Position numbers and translations under genes: made by a program. A DNA stretch of 64,000 bases. Source: Turritopsis dohrnii (Eukaryota; Cnidaria; Hydrozoa; Anthoathecata; Oceaniidae). The first letter of the stretch is position 1. Each line of letters begins with the position of its first letter. The stretch is taken from contig BQMF02000048.1 in NCBI GenBank assembly GCA_027922465.2, positions 1,116,001 through 1,180,000 on the forward strand, in the 5' to 3' direction. Below are positions 1-12,854 of this stretch, piece after piece. The notes beneath the pieces were generated by a model, which worked only from the letters and a program-made list of their open reading frames with translations, was not told the origin of the DNA and did no database searches.

Positions 1-68
1 GGGTGACTGTACAAAGCTTGAATTAGGCCTATTTTACATTACATGAAATTTAGTGAATGTAAAACTCC

Positions 69-1060
69 TGCCTTATCAGTTAAAATTTCGTCGGTGAAAT
101 GTGACGAAATTTGAAAAAAAAAATTCGTCTCTTTTCACTGGCGAAGTTTCATAACCCACAAAATGTTTTGACCGACGAAATTTTGTAACCGACGAAAAAT
201 TTTGACCGACGAAATTTTTCACCATTTCAATTGAATTTTCTATTTTACGTGTTTTTAGTCGTGTTTGAAGTCGACAGACCCTTTTAAAGTCATATTTCAA
301 GCCATAAGAAGGAGGTATTAGGACGAAAGATAAGAAAAATAAAATTTCAAGAACATAAGTAAGTTTTCTCTTTTCATTGTAAATAAATCTAGTAAGATAA
401 ATGGCTAAGTTGTTGTGTCTCTGCTCAACAAATTGGTTCTCTATACGGGCAAAGACGCTGTTAGCGCAGACTTGCAGCATCAAAACCGTTGATAATAGAA
501 TCATTTTGTAGCTTGAGATGGTTGAATGTTTTAACAATCCACTGAGCATGTAGAGGCTTCAAATCACTTAACTTGAGATATAGACTTTGACATCACCAGA
601 ATGAAAACATCACAGATAATGTAAAGTCGTTAAACTACAAGTCATCACCTATTCCTTCAGGGGGGGGCTTGAGATACCTCTGCAACTCATATTTTCATGT
701 CCCAAACGATGGGTTCGAGTTAAAATGAAAGATTTTATTGACGATTTCTGCTCATATGGTTTCACTGGAATTATTCATAACGACGAAAGCTCTGACGAGA
801 GTGATTTTGAAATTGACCTAGAAATAGAAAGTATTAAGGTGCTAGAACAGGAAGAAGAAAGCACTTGTATTACTATTGATTAGCATTTGTTTTGTCAAAT
901 ATAAGTAAAAAAATAAAAAGGCCATTTTCTTCTGAAAGGGGGTTAAAACTTTTCGTCGCTTAAAAGTGACAAAATTTCAGAAAAATTTCGTCACCTTTCA
1001 ACGGCGAGATTTTATAACCGACGAAACATTTTCTCCGATGAAATTTTAACCGGTAAGGTA
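69..1060. mobile_element. Non-autonomous inverted-repeat element, TACCTTA family, long copy
   Basis: The left end reads TGCCTTATCAGTTAAAATTT and the right end is its near inverse, ending in TAAATTTTAACCGGTAAGGTA-like sequence. Both subterminal zones are built from many copies of GACGAAATTTT and its inverse. No transposase is visible. A short acidic reading frame (725-883) lies towards the right end. Shorter relatives occur at 14,522-14,627 and 37,815-37,945, and a GTCGGGGAAA-rich relative at 43,131-43,877. The superfamily is not assignable from what I see, and the target duplication is unclear. Confidence 0.6.
725..883 (+). CDS. Short acidic ORF (52 aa) inside the TACCTTA element
   Basis: ATG at 725, stop TAG at 881-883. 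The product is very acidic, with the run NDESSDESDFEIDLEIES in its middle, and ends in TCITID. No domain is recognised. It sits about 180 bp from the right terminus of the surrounding inverted-repeat element. The related element at 43,131-43,877 also keeps an acidic frame at a similar place. It may be the degenerate 3' end of a transposase gene left in a deletion derivative (inference). It may also be chance; expression is unknown. Confidence 0.3.
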   Translation: MKDFIDDFCSYGFTGIIHNDESSDESDFEIDLEIESIKVLEQEEESTCITID

Positions 1061-1775
1061 TTACATGCAAAGTCTTTAGTTTACTTGTAGCCGTAGGTGC
1101 AGTAGTTTTACAGAGGTGTAACTTGGCCCTTATTTCCCAAGTAATTCCATTCTGTTTTCTTTTGTTTGGATGTTCTTTATTTCTTTAAGAAACCATTCAG
1201 AAACCATTGGAGAAAAAATAAATTGTGTTAGCAAGGCAGTGTATTTACTTACTTACTTTCTAGTAAGCCAGTCAAATTCCATCCATTGACAGGGAGGGCG
1301 GAGTGAAATCTTATTTGAGGGGGACTGACTAATTAAGTCCAAGAAAATTTTGCTAATTTTAATTTATTTAGAATGGCTAAAGCAACACTGTTTTTCCTAA
1401 TTGAGCTCTTTTATGGCCCATAAAGTTGTGCCGCTGGACCCCAACGAGTTGTATAAAAAATGATATGTTTGCTAATAATAAAATCAAAATCTTCAGGCTG
1501 TATATAAATTTGAAAATCGGATGGTAAAAATGAATCGGAACAAATGATGTTTTTTATGAAACGTTTCTTTCATGCAACAACACCACTGGAACAATACCAC
1601 TGGAACAAATCTTTTGCTCGGCCACTACACGTCACGAAAGCGAAAAAACAAAGAACAGTAGAATAGTATCATTGTTAGTATCACTCACATACTTATTATC
1701 TATATTTATTTCACGTAAATCGATTTCAAAAAACTTTTATTATGAAATATATTGGAGGTGTTATAGCCCACTCAG

Positions 1776-1806
<31 letters not shown>

Positions 1807-4330
1807 CTGCTACTTTATTTATAGAGCTCCGTGGTCCCTGATTGATTGGTAAAAATCATGTTGATGTCTCCAGTAAATCCATGTGGAACACCGTAGAACA
1901 CCGTGGAACCTATCAACAGTTTTTCTGAGGAAACAAATCACAAACTCTAGAACTTCTCCTAAATATATTATTTTGGCTAATAGTTGTGAATAATTCTAAT
2001 AAAGCCCTCCCTACAAATGTGCAAGAACTCACGTTATGATATCAACCTGGTCACACTTGCCAGAAATACAAATTTAAAGAACGAAACATTATAAGGAAGA
2101 AAGTGAAACCAAGGGTACACATTTACTTGTCCATAAATCTATATAGGCGATACGATATTGATTTCTCACAATGAAAACTTGTTATTGTTTCTATGGCTAC
2201 CTTTCGCACTACTGCAAATATTGTTATGATTTTATAAGAAACATTACCGGACCTAAACACCACAACATAAAATATTTAGTAAATATAGGACTACATATAT
2301 TCGATATTGAAAAACATAATTACATTGTTATGGTGGAGAACTGATTTTTCATGGTTCTACGTTCGGATTTATAGATAGGTAATAGAAGATTCTTATCATT
2401 TGCCGTGATGCGAACAGTAAATTTGAAGTTACAAGGACTGTAACAGGTTTTTAAATTTCTACATTATTTTTACTTATAAATATCTTCATAACCAACAAAG
2501 GTTCAAATACTCTATTAAAATCCTCGATAAAGCTTTTCGTAATAATAGTTGCATACTTATATAAACAAAACATTTCTCTATATCTTTTTTAAATTATCAT
2601 TTGAAAAGAAGTAAGCTTTCACTCTGAAACAGAGAACTTATGAGACCAACAAAGGGTGCGTTATGTGTCGACCAGTATTATATATATTATATTAGCCGCC
2701 AAGGCCGCGTCGCTCGCCACCTATGTCCACCTGGTCTGTATCACCCCACAGACCCCATTAAACAGCATATTTCCTTATCAACGGCTACAACTTGTGTTCA
2801 GCCAAAGGCAGATTTGAAATCGCAGTTTCTGGTGTGCAGTCAGTGTTGTATCTTAACTTTTCTTCAGAGTGTCCCAGTCGCGCAACCAGTGTTCTAAGTT
2901 TTTGTAATTTTGGTTGCCGGAAAAAATACCTGTCCGAACTATTTGCACTTAAAACCAGCGATAAGCGAGGGACGCATAATGAGGTTCAATTCTATGACTC
3001 CTGGACTGTTTGAACTTCCTAAAGCTTGTTTACACATCTTGCATGTTCTAAACTCGGCCGTTCATTGTCGCGGTCGCATTTAAAATGTCAGCAAACTTTT
3101 TGCTTTAAGGCCCGTTTCCACTTAAAGAAAACTTCAGCGAAATGCGCCAAATTTTCGATCGAAAAATTTCGCTCATTTAAAAGAACCTTTTCCACTTAAA
3201 TTAAAAAAACATAACAATTTTAAATCAAATATCAATCAAATCAAATGATTTTTTATTTGTGGGGGAGAGCGGGAAAAATAAACAACAAAGCTGCAACCTG
3301 ATTGGTCAGGATTTTATTCGAAATATTTCGATACAAGAAAAACTTAGACTTTTCTCAACTTTTGTCAAAGAGAAATATTTCGCAGGAAAAATCAATTTGT
3401 ACCTACTGCGCATGCTCACTTCACATTTCGATTAAAATACTTCGCATTTCGCTCATTTGTTGACAATGCATTCCGAACGTGAACTTCACGTGGTTTTTAT
3501 TTACGATTTCAAACTAATCAAGTATCAGTTTAAACAATGCATCCAAAAAGCTACATTCTATGATGTGCTACTTATTTGCTTTTTAGAACCGATCGATTAC
3601 ACATAGAGACAAAAACTTATTACTGGTTTCTGTTAATAAAAGTTACGCGCTCTAACATGGGTGCTATCAAAAGTAAGGGGGCAGATGGTTTCTCTTAAAA
3701 AGATCACACAGGCGGAGAAAAAAAGACACGTACTAAATGAATGAAGTGAATAAAAAGACATGTTCGATCAGAATCGCATAGTAACTCCTAATATGTTTTT
3801 TAAAATAAAAGCAAAAAAATTTTTTTGCATGACACTTTTTTCACCTGTCGGGCAAGGAAAGCTTCAGTTTTTAAACATTTTGATTGCTCGAAAAAAAGGT
3901 TCACCCGTCTCACACAGTCAAGCAAGCGTTAGGATACAACACTGGCAAACCGAACGCGCTACCGTGTTATGCCACCGCTGCTTGGTGTCCAAAATGTTTA
4001 ATCAATTGGTTTCTAGTCCATTTATTGTTTTCAAAGCCAAGTCAGCGGTGGTCCTTGAACAGTGATAATAAAAAAAACGTTATTCCTGTTAGTTCAGCAG
4101 CCAAAAAAAGTCACGTTCAATTGGGGATGCAATGTATTAGTTTCGCACTGACGTCGCACACAAAAAAGGAAATAATTTCTCTCACAACTAAATCTACTAT
4201 TTTCCGTAACAGAAAAACAAACAAACAAAAAAACCGACATACAGACAATCGTCTATTAATATATAGATTTAAGCTTTTATATGCTGAATCACCATTTCTC
4301 TCGGTTTTGTGCCCCGCATTGTCACGTGGT
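1061..4330. other. Gene-poor AT-rich stretch
   Basis: No convincing gene. It holds a 28-base C run at 1776-1803. Around 2,695-2,730 is a GC-richer patch (GGCCGCGTCGCTCGCCACC) that recurs in similar form near 28,130 and so is probably a dispersed repeat. The open frames at 2,640-3,013 and 3,760-4,375 have no recognisable domains and overlap in several frames, as expected by chance. Confidence 0.5.
1776..1803. repeat. Poly-C homopolymer
   Basis: Twenty-eight consecutive C residues. This is unusual in such AT-rich surroundings and is a likely length-variable site and assembly weak point. Confidence 0.95.
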
Positions 4331-4510
4331 TGTAAAGCCTGGCTTAGACCTGGCGATAACGACAATTACGATTAAAATTCAGTGCAATCGTCATAATCGT
4401 GAACACTTTTGCAATCGTCGAAATAGTCGTAAAACGACTGACCATTGGCGATTGCGACGATTGATTTACTTTTTAATCGCCGTAATTGCCAGGTTTGACT
4501 GGTTTAAACC
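4331..4510. mobile_element. Small inverted-repeat element (MITE), about 180 bp
   Basis: The left end contains CTTAGACCTGGCGATAACGA and the right end the imperfect inverse (AATTGCCAGGTTTGACTGG). The interior is rich in AATCGT/ACGATT motifs that can pair across the centre. It has no coding capacity. The exact boundaries and target duplication are uncertain. Confidence 0.5.
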
Positions 4511-5791
4511 TCCAGTAACTAATTGCTATGTGATCATAAAACCTTAACACCTCGATTCTTTTGGCAACATTTAAAATGGCTTTGTATTGTCAGGTGATAT
4601 AATATAAAAGATTGGAAAAGAACCAGCTGATTGATAGGCACAGTAATTTGAAAGATCAACAAAATGATTTGAAATAATTTCCATGCCAGTTATTGATTCC
4701 GTAGATAAATTTACATTTGCAATTAAAACACTTTTACACCAAAAAATTTTATTCAAAGCTCTTCAGAGAATTACCCGTTTTAAATTCTCATAACAAGCTA
4801 AAGACTCCATTGTCGCTAATGGCGAAGGAACGTTTTGTAGAATATGTAAATTTTACGCTGGCAAGGGGGCGTGCAGTAGCCTCGAGAATAGGGACCTTGC
4901 GAAACTATGACGGCGATGTGGACGACGACGTGAGGCAAACAAAAGATTCACTTTACTTCAAGATATGCTTTAGAATGGAAGTCTATTTCACACTATGCTA
5001 TTGGGAAATGCTTTTAATCATTCATACTAATATCATTATCAGATTTGTACGTTCCGCACACAACGTGAAAAGTAGTGTCAAGAAGTCGTCATCAAAACGA
5101 AGACGTGTTTTATCATTGAGACATAACAAAACAGTACAGAATTCATGTATGGACTTTAGTCAAACAAAAAGGAGGAGAACAAAAAAATATAACAAACACT
5201 TTTTCATTTCAAAAAGTGTGAATATTTTTTACAGTTCTTCAAATGGTCAATAGTAAACCATACATATTTCTGCAGAGGATTAAGCAAGCAAGAAGTAGTA
5301 AAGTAATTCCTCATATCTGGTGCAATTCTGATAAATTGTACACAATTGATCTATACGCCGATGTTAAACATTTTTTTGTTTGTTTCTTGGTTCCAATTTT
5401 GACAAATTGCAGGCTATTTTAATTCAAACAAACAAGATCAACTTTTCCTACACTTACATGTTTCGATTTTCATTTGATTTCAAAATAGGATGAAGGAGTA
5501 GTCGTTGAATAATGTACGTTGCAGTTACTGTGTCAACACCTACACCATAGACCACAAAGTTTGTGAAATTGTTATTTAAAACATTGAAGAAAGAAAATTT
5601 CTCTTATGAATATTTGATTACAATACAATTTGAATACATTTGAAAAAAACAAAGATTTATTCTCCATAAGGCCTGTTTTTAAACACAATTTCGCAAGTCA
5701 CAACAGGAGAATTGGTTCAAAGGTAACAACGATACAATTTTTCGTTTTCTCTTCTTCCCTCTTCCATCTAGCACTTTATATTTAAGTCGAT

Positions 5792-5938
5792 CCAGGGGGC
5801 TTTTGATAACAAACTACAAAACGTTATATGAATAACGTTATAACGTGAAAAAGAACAAATGAAATAACACTAAGAATTGTTAAAGTAAACTTTTTGTTAC
5901 TGTGTAACGTTTTACAGTTTGTTATCAAAATCTCCTGG
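5792..5938. mobile_element. MITE of about 147 bp with long imperfect terminal inverted repeats
   Basis: The left arm contains TTTTGATAACAAACT then AAAACGTTA. The right arm is TAACGTTTTACAGTTTGTTA followed by TCAAAA. The arms of about 35 bp begin CCAGG and end CCTGG. The centre contains a further ACGTTATATGAATAACGTTA palindrome. Non-coding; no clear target duplication. Confidence 0.6.
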
Positions 5939-8900
5939 AACGCCACATTTACTTTCATCGATAAATCTATCCTTTTTACTAATGTTTAGTCAGGCAAGAG
6001 ATTTACAAAGAGAAACCATTTGATATAATTGGTGGGAGTGTTTCGATCTTTATTGTGACGCCAATTTAAAAAATTTTGGAGTCTCGAGTACGGATCCAGG
6101 GGTTACTCCATAATCATGCAGAAAACGAGTTATGAAGAATAGAAGAGTAAAACGTATTAATAAACTTTATAAACAAAGGGACTTTATTACTCTTGATTGT
6201 TACTTCGACGCCATTCAGTACAACGAAAAGATAAGAAGCCCTTGGGACGAGGTTGTTCACTATCCCTCATTGAATCTCCTTCAGTCCTAAGGAATAGTTG
6301 TATTACTCTAAATAATACCAGTTTACCGAGTGTCAGTTTAAACGCCAATATTTCGTCAAACCAAGGTTTTGATTCGCTGTAGCTATCGTTACATGCTAAT
6401 TATGGAAAAATTGACGAAAATTTTTAGCAACTTGCCACCACAAAACGAGACCTGGTAGCATAAACGAAGTAGCACTTTTCATACACCGTTCGCATTTCAA
6501 AATTTGGACCACTTGTGTTTCCAGTTTCCCTTGAAAGATGTGGGAAGTAGAGGGAGAACTTGAAATGCTGAACGCTGATCTCACGTACCAGCCAAAACTA
6601 TGTTGTTTTAAGGGTAAAACCTTTTAAGTTCGTGCCTTGTCGCACCTATTTTGATTTTCGAGATAAAATTTCTACCAGATCTTTAAAAGAGAAGAATCGT
6701 TATTAAGAGCAGATGCTACTTACATTTTCCTTATGATTGCACAAAACCGTCTTTGACTTGCAGGTGTTTCTGAAAGTCTTACCAGAAAATTGGTTTGCAG
6801 GAAATTGGTTTGCCTTTATTTTTAATTGCAGCACTTGTCTAGATCAAAAGGTTTTGTTAGATAGGTTAGGAAAGCTTGAATTTTATCTTATCGTTATCTT
6901 TATCAAGACAGAGGGACAAACGTAGACGGACAGTAATTTTATCTCTCTATTGTCGTCTTTTTGCAGGATGTGAAACTGAAAGAAAAACACAGGGTTGTAT
7001 AGCTTAGAATGAAAGATTTAATTTACAAGAAAGAGATGATGTTCTCGGGTTAGTTTGATAACAATTATTAATGAAATTTGATAACACACGTGTACTCCAA
7101 TGTTAAAAGACGTGATGAGAAATACTGTGTTGACGGTAGCCGATAAAGTGGATGGATTAAATGCAAGCGAACAGTTGGGAAAATGATTACGAGACTCCAG
7201 AGAATGATTCCAATGTGTTTTTCCAATATCTTTTGAACACCGATTCATTATTTTAGGGAACAGATGATTTTCCAGTGAAGTGATAAGTCGATAAATTGAA
7301 GCGATGATAAATACGACGTCTGACCAACAAAAAATGTTTTACTTTTCTGTTGTCGTTTGTTTCGTTGATGAGCAAAAGACTAACTAGAGCTTATAACTAG
7401 CATGTAGCTTTAGCTAAAAAATGCCCCCGCGCTCAAGCATTCCAATGTGTACACACAGCAAGCCATACATTGCAAGCTATACAACGGAAACAAAAACAAA
7501 TTTTTGTCCGAAAACTCAAAAACTTCAGATGAATGTTTTTGCAAATCCTTACACAGAAACAAATATATACATTTAAACTTTTGTTATTGTATAAACTAAA
7601 CACAATAAAAACAAGAAGAATTGTGAGCATGATCATTTCGAAATGGGAGATCAGATTTAAAAACTCCTTGACGGATGGTCTTCACGATTTTTCACTTACG
7701 TTGTAATTGAGTTAAACTTTCTTTATTATTCTTTATTTTTTATTGATGCTAATATACCTTTCAAAAAGTGTAATAAGTATTTGCTACAAACAAAAGAAAT
7801 GTGTGAACTGAAACCATGGATACGTATTTTATAATCAAAACAAGATTTGTTAAAGAAATTCTGTAAGAGCCAAAATAAAATAAAAAATAAAAAAAAAAAA
7901 AAAACTTTTTAAACTTTTAAAAAAAAAATCAAAGCAAAAAATCCATTAGAAATCTGCGTTTTAAACTTTGATTTAAAACAAAAAGTAGCCAATGTTTATA
8001 AAAAAAACAACAAGAAAATGTAAAAAGCTTTTACTGATCATGATCACACACTAGTATGATTAGGTTTGGCGCGAGCGAGAAGGACAGTTAAAATAGAAAA
8101 ACATGAAGAAAGACAATTTGTAATATAGCTTTCTTGCATACACAGAAATCCAATTAAAATCTTTGCCAAAAATTAGTGCGTTGAACAAAGTTTATTGAAT
8201 GAAATATTTAGAGCTAAAATACAAAAATAAAATGTATGGTTGGCAAAATTTCAGATTTCAAGCTGTGCTTCAAAATCCTTGTCGTTCACTTCACTAAAAC
8301 AACACAAAAGTAACACGAAAAATGTCCAAGCAACTTTAGCATACGATCTTCCTAAATAACATAGTATAATACAATAATAAATTAGGAAAGAGATACGAAA
8401 AAACATTCTGTCTCCCGCAGTACCATGCTTTGAAACGGAAAAAAAGCAAAGTCAGCTAATAATTGTCTTCCACCGTGTAACGTCAACACGAAAGTTGGAG
8501 GATGAAGATGATGATGATGAACAAAATCGGAAACTGAAATTCGCCTATCTCGTGAAACTACTATGCCTCCTCGCTCGCTTACGCTCGCTGCGGGGGCAAT
8601 TAAACTTGCTAAAAGCGGGTGGGAGTAGATTTGGTCAGTGGCGCAAGTAGGGCGGGTAATAGATAAACTGTTTTTGATCACTTTGAACATGATTTGAATC
8701 GATAATGTTTCAGATTAAAATGGTACCTTTGTTTATTCTTATTTACAGACATATTTTTGTGTTTCTATAATCTCTATAAATTCAGCATGAAATATTAAAC
8801 CGTATTAATAATGCATAATGCTTGTGTTGTGCAAAATTAGCTTAAATACCAATTCAGAGGTCTGGTGATCACATCAAAATAGAACAATTTCCAGCCTCAG

Positions 8901-9226
8901 TTTGAGTATCATCACATGAAATATACATTCAAGTATTGATGGCGGAAAAAGTAAATAAGAGTTAACAGGGTTATTCATGGCTTCAGAGAAAACCGGTAAT
9001 ATTGCGTAACATGCACACAAGAAGATGGTGAAATTTCGCCGTTATGGCAAATTTGCGCCCACAAAATACTCGAGCATTTATACCAGATTACTTTGACTAA
9101 ATTAATCCGATTTATTACTATTGTTATCGGACTGACTGTTTATCATTTTCAACCTTTTTCAGGAATGAATTCAAAAGAACAGTTAATTCTTACCACCTCA
9201 TAAGTTTTTATTCTCCTTGCATTTTC

Positions 9227-9304
9227 ATATTCCAAAAGTGATGAATATTCCAAAAGTGATGAATATTCCAAAAGTGATGAATATTCCAAAAGTGGCGAAT
9301 ATCC
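9227..9304. repeat. 18-bp minisatellite, about 4 copies
   Basis: The unit ATATTCCAAAAGTGATGA is repeated in perfect or near-perfect tandem. The unit length is a multiple of three, so an open frame runs through it on the minus strand; I do not regard that frame as a gene. Confidence 0.9.
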
Positions 9305-10972
9305 AAGGATACAATTGAAGAACAACAATGAAAGTTTCTGCTTTGAGCTTGAAGGTGAAATTTTTCCCAAGTTTCCATTTAACTTCTGTTTGCATAATTG
9401 ATGGAGATTTTGATATTATCAGATGAAGCAGGCGATAAAATTACATAGAAGTCGATTAATAGTTAAAAAAACTGGATTTAAAATTTTGTTTTTTTTTAAA
9501 AAAAAAGCAAAATCCATGAATAAACACAATAATGAAGGACGAAGTAGGCAAATTGACAGTGAAGAAAAAGTACATAATATTTCATGATAAATAAAGTTTC
9601 AGTAAAATGTTGATAGGAAAGCAAGAGAGATGAACAACTATGAGATTGAAGTGTAGTTATCCTATTTGCCATTCTTTTGCCGCTAAAACGTACAATGTGA
9701 TTGGTTGTTTGGTAGAGCAATACTCTTTTTCATTTCGTTGTTGTTACTTTGCTACGTTATGTATGTGGGTTACAATATGCTCTGATTGTGTGGACAAAAA
9801 CAAAACATTAAAGGATAGGCTAAGATCAACCAATCTTAGTGGTAATTTCCTGTATGTGTAAAAAGTGTGTTTGTTCTTCCTTTCATATTTTCTCTTTCAT
9901 AATATAGAGTTTTCCCTTTCAATGGTTTTCGTGACTGCTTTACAGACTCTTTTTTGATAGACATTGAAGATCCGGACGTGGAGGACTGAGAACGAGTTTC
10001 GTATGAATGTAGGATTTAAGTATAAATAAGTAAAGAAACGAGAAAATATGAATAAAGATGATGGGAATATTCAATCGAAATTGTTGCTTCAGCGTACTCT
10101 AGTGGTCTCATGAATGAAGCCATCAACTGTATATATATGTCGTTGACCTGCTGTGTCAGATAAACAAATTTGGCAACAAAAGCGACAAGGATATGTGAGA
10201 ACAGCCACGCTTTTATAATTCCTTTTCCCTTTAAAGTCATCTTCCAAGATTTCGATGTTTGATAATGGTGTTGTTGAACTGATTTTTTTTCAAGAAGATT
10301 TTGGATTGAATTTTTTATTACATAATTTGGATTTATGAGACAAACATTAAAACTGAATTGCAATATGATGTTTTTTCTTAAACACCAGGCAAATGAACAT
10401 TTGTAATCCTCTCATATGCACTTGATGGTAAGAACAAACTTTATAAGCACAACGAGGATGAAACTGCTCAATAAAGTCTTACAAGTTTTTTGAGACTAGG
10501 AAACTTTATAATTAAAAAATTTTCAATGAGAATCAAAATCATAAGAATTATAAACCTCAACAGAATTCTACTGGTTAGAGAATTCACAACAACAATTAAA
10601 ATAAAGTTTTAACATGTTGAATTTTTCTTAGATTTGTGCACCGATATTGTCACGTGACTGCAATTGACCAATGGTGTGCGAGCGTATTTCTACCTTCATT
10701 CTTTTGGGAGTTGCTTGCAATAACTTTTGTATCACTATGTTTAGGTGACAGGATTCTATTATTAGACTTTTCCGTCGGTGTAAACCTTGTGAAATGTGTC
10801 TGGGTTAGCGAGGGTAAGGCTCGAGCTGAACCTCATTTGTTCAAATACTCGTATAAGTGTTTTCATCGTGATCATGTAATGTTTGAATCCTGCCACCTAA
10901 ACATGTTCGTATTGTTAACTTGTACTATATAAGAAATTTAGAATAAACTGATTGATACACCGATAATTCTCA

Positions 10973-11150
10973 AGGAGTCAATTGACTCCTAAAACATACT
11001 CTTTGCAAAAGGGCTCCTTTTCAAAGTCGTAAAAGAGTCAAAATAACTCCCTAGAAGGTGTCATTTAAAATTATCTTATGATGACTCCTTTTATGGGAGT
11101 CATTTTGATTCCTTTAAGCAACCATATAATCCTGAGCACCGAAAAGGAGT
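10973..11150. repeat. Cluster of GGAGTCA/TGACTCC motifs
   Basis: It starts with the perfect 18-base palindrome AGGAGTCAATTGACTCCT (10,973-10,990), followed by about six more GGAGTCA, GAGTCA or TGACTCC motifs in both orientations up to about 11,150. It is probably a small self-complementary repeat element; the ends are unresolved. Confidence 0.45.
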
Positions 11151-12854
11151 CATTTGTCATCGTAATGTCAACAGTACCGTCATGTGACAAGACCTGTTAT
11201 TTATTCTATGTATTGTTGAGTGGGTATTACACAAACAAAATTATTTGGACTTACTAATGATCACATCTGTTTTATTGGCTTAGGTCGTGTGCATAAAACG
11301 TTTTTAGGTTTATATTTCACTGTTTGAGATACTGATTAGTTTCTCGTTGTTTTTTTCTTCAAATTTTTCTTATATTAAAAGAGGGACTCTCACATTGATT
11401 TGCTATGTAGTGTCTTTAAACATAGTCTCTCAAGAAACGTATTCCATATTTTGATCATAATTATGATTGCAATTTGCAAAGAATTTATGTACCCATGGTA
11501 TTTAGTTTCAAAAACACAACTTCTCCAGTCATCGAACCATTCTATTTCATTTTCTAAGACACTGGTGAAAGAAATTCTGCAGGGTGTTTCAAAAAGTGAC
11601 AACAAAAAATATAAAGAAATGTTAATTAAATACACATAATTTTTTTTATAAGAAACCATATACGGTATTTCAAAATCGTTAAGAAACTTTCAATACTGAA
11701 TTTCGGCTCCAAAAAATTAGTATTTTATATTTTGATAAAATTAAATAAAAAACTTTCACAGAGTTTCAATTGATGTATAAACACACTTTCACTTAATCCT
11801 CTCAAAAATAGAAAATTGAAGATTATGTATGAGAATTGGGAAATTTAACGAAGTTTAACGAGTGTCGAGTGGAATTCAAAGATGGGTCCGATGACTACAT
11901 CAACTTGGACGATGTAGATGGATATCATAATATTAGACAAACTTATTTCAACAACTGTACTATTGTTCATTGTTTCTGTTGATATTGAAGCTCATTGTTT
12001 CTATTGTTTAGGTAGTTCTTATATAAGAAAACAAAACTTGATTCAATCTCATTTTTACTCACATCCAACTGTCGTAGCTGTCCTCCATTCCCGTCAAATT
12101 CAATTCAGGCTCTTCCTTCTTAATTCCGTTAAAAATATCTAGTTTAAATTTAAGAAACCAATTAAGAAACTTCCATTACTAAAAATGGAAAAGAATTAAG
12201 AAACTGTCAATACTAGGGCATGTCACTAGCTTCGTATAACAAAATACGTGTAATGAGCTTTTCCAAACTCATTTTTTCGATGTTCTCTTCTTCTTCTTTT
12301 CCATTTGTTCATGAGAAGCATAGCATGAGAAAGACAAGAACATATAAAATTTACCGTTTGCGTCGCGTAGGTGAACCTGGGTACGAGGTTGCAAATATCG
12401 CCTTTTGTTTCTTATCTTGTTCTTAGTATTTTCTCCTCGGAACTGCAGATACGATATTATTACGCTTTTTCTTATAAGAATGCTGTTTCTTTGTTTCATG
12501 ATGAATATTCTCAACGTTTTAGTCAAAATCATCCGGATATATTCTTAAGACATTCTAAAAGGTCGTAACTAACTTTTTGTGCCTAGTAACAAGAGATAAA
12601 ACTCAAAAGGCAAAAGAAAACAAAACATCACCATCTGAAATTGTTAGGCTGTGTCTATGTTTGGGGTGCTTCTCAATAATCTGCGGCAACTTGTACAACA
12701 CGTTCTCTTTATCGTTTAGCCTTCTTGAAAACACAACTACATAAAGGTTTGGTTAGACAGAACGGTTATTAAATTCACCACGTTTCATCCATGCTGAAAG
12801 TGAATTACGTTAGTTGATAAACCACATCAAAGCTATTGCTCAAATTGATTCAAG

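Larger units (their letters stand above)
4511..12854. other. Long gene-poor region with small repeats
   Basis: No gene is supported apart from the small repeats listed separately (5,792; 9,227; 10,973). Base composition is strongly A+T with many homopolymer runs. Several open frames of 60-180 codons exist (the longest is 4,717-5,253 +), but none shows a recognisable domain, sensible composition or splice-consistent neighbours. Confidence 0.5.

Noticed and set aside
4717..5253. 178-codon plus-strand frame
   Set aside because: Composition is that of AT-rich chance sequence, with no domain and no neighbouring exons. The RNYDGDVDDDV stretch looks repeat-derived.
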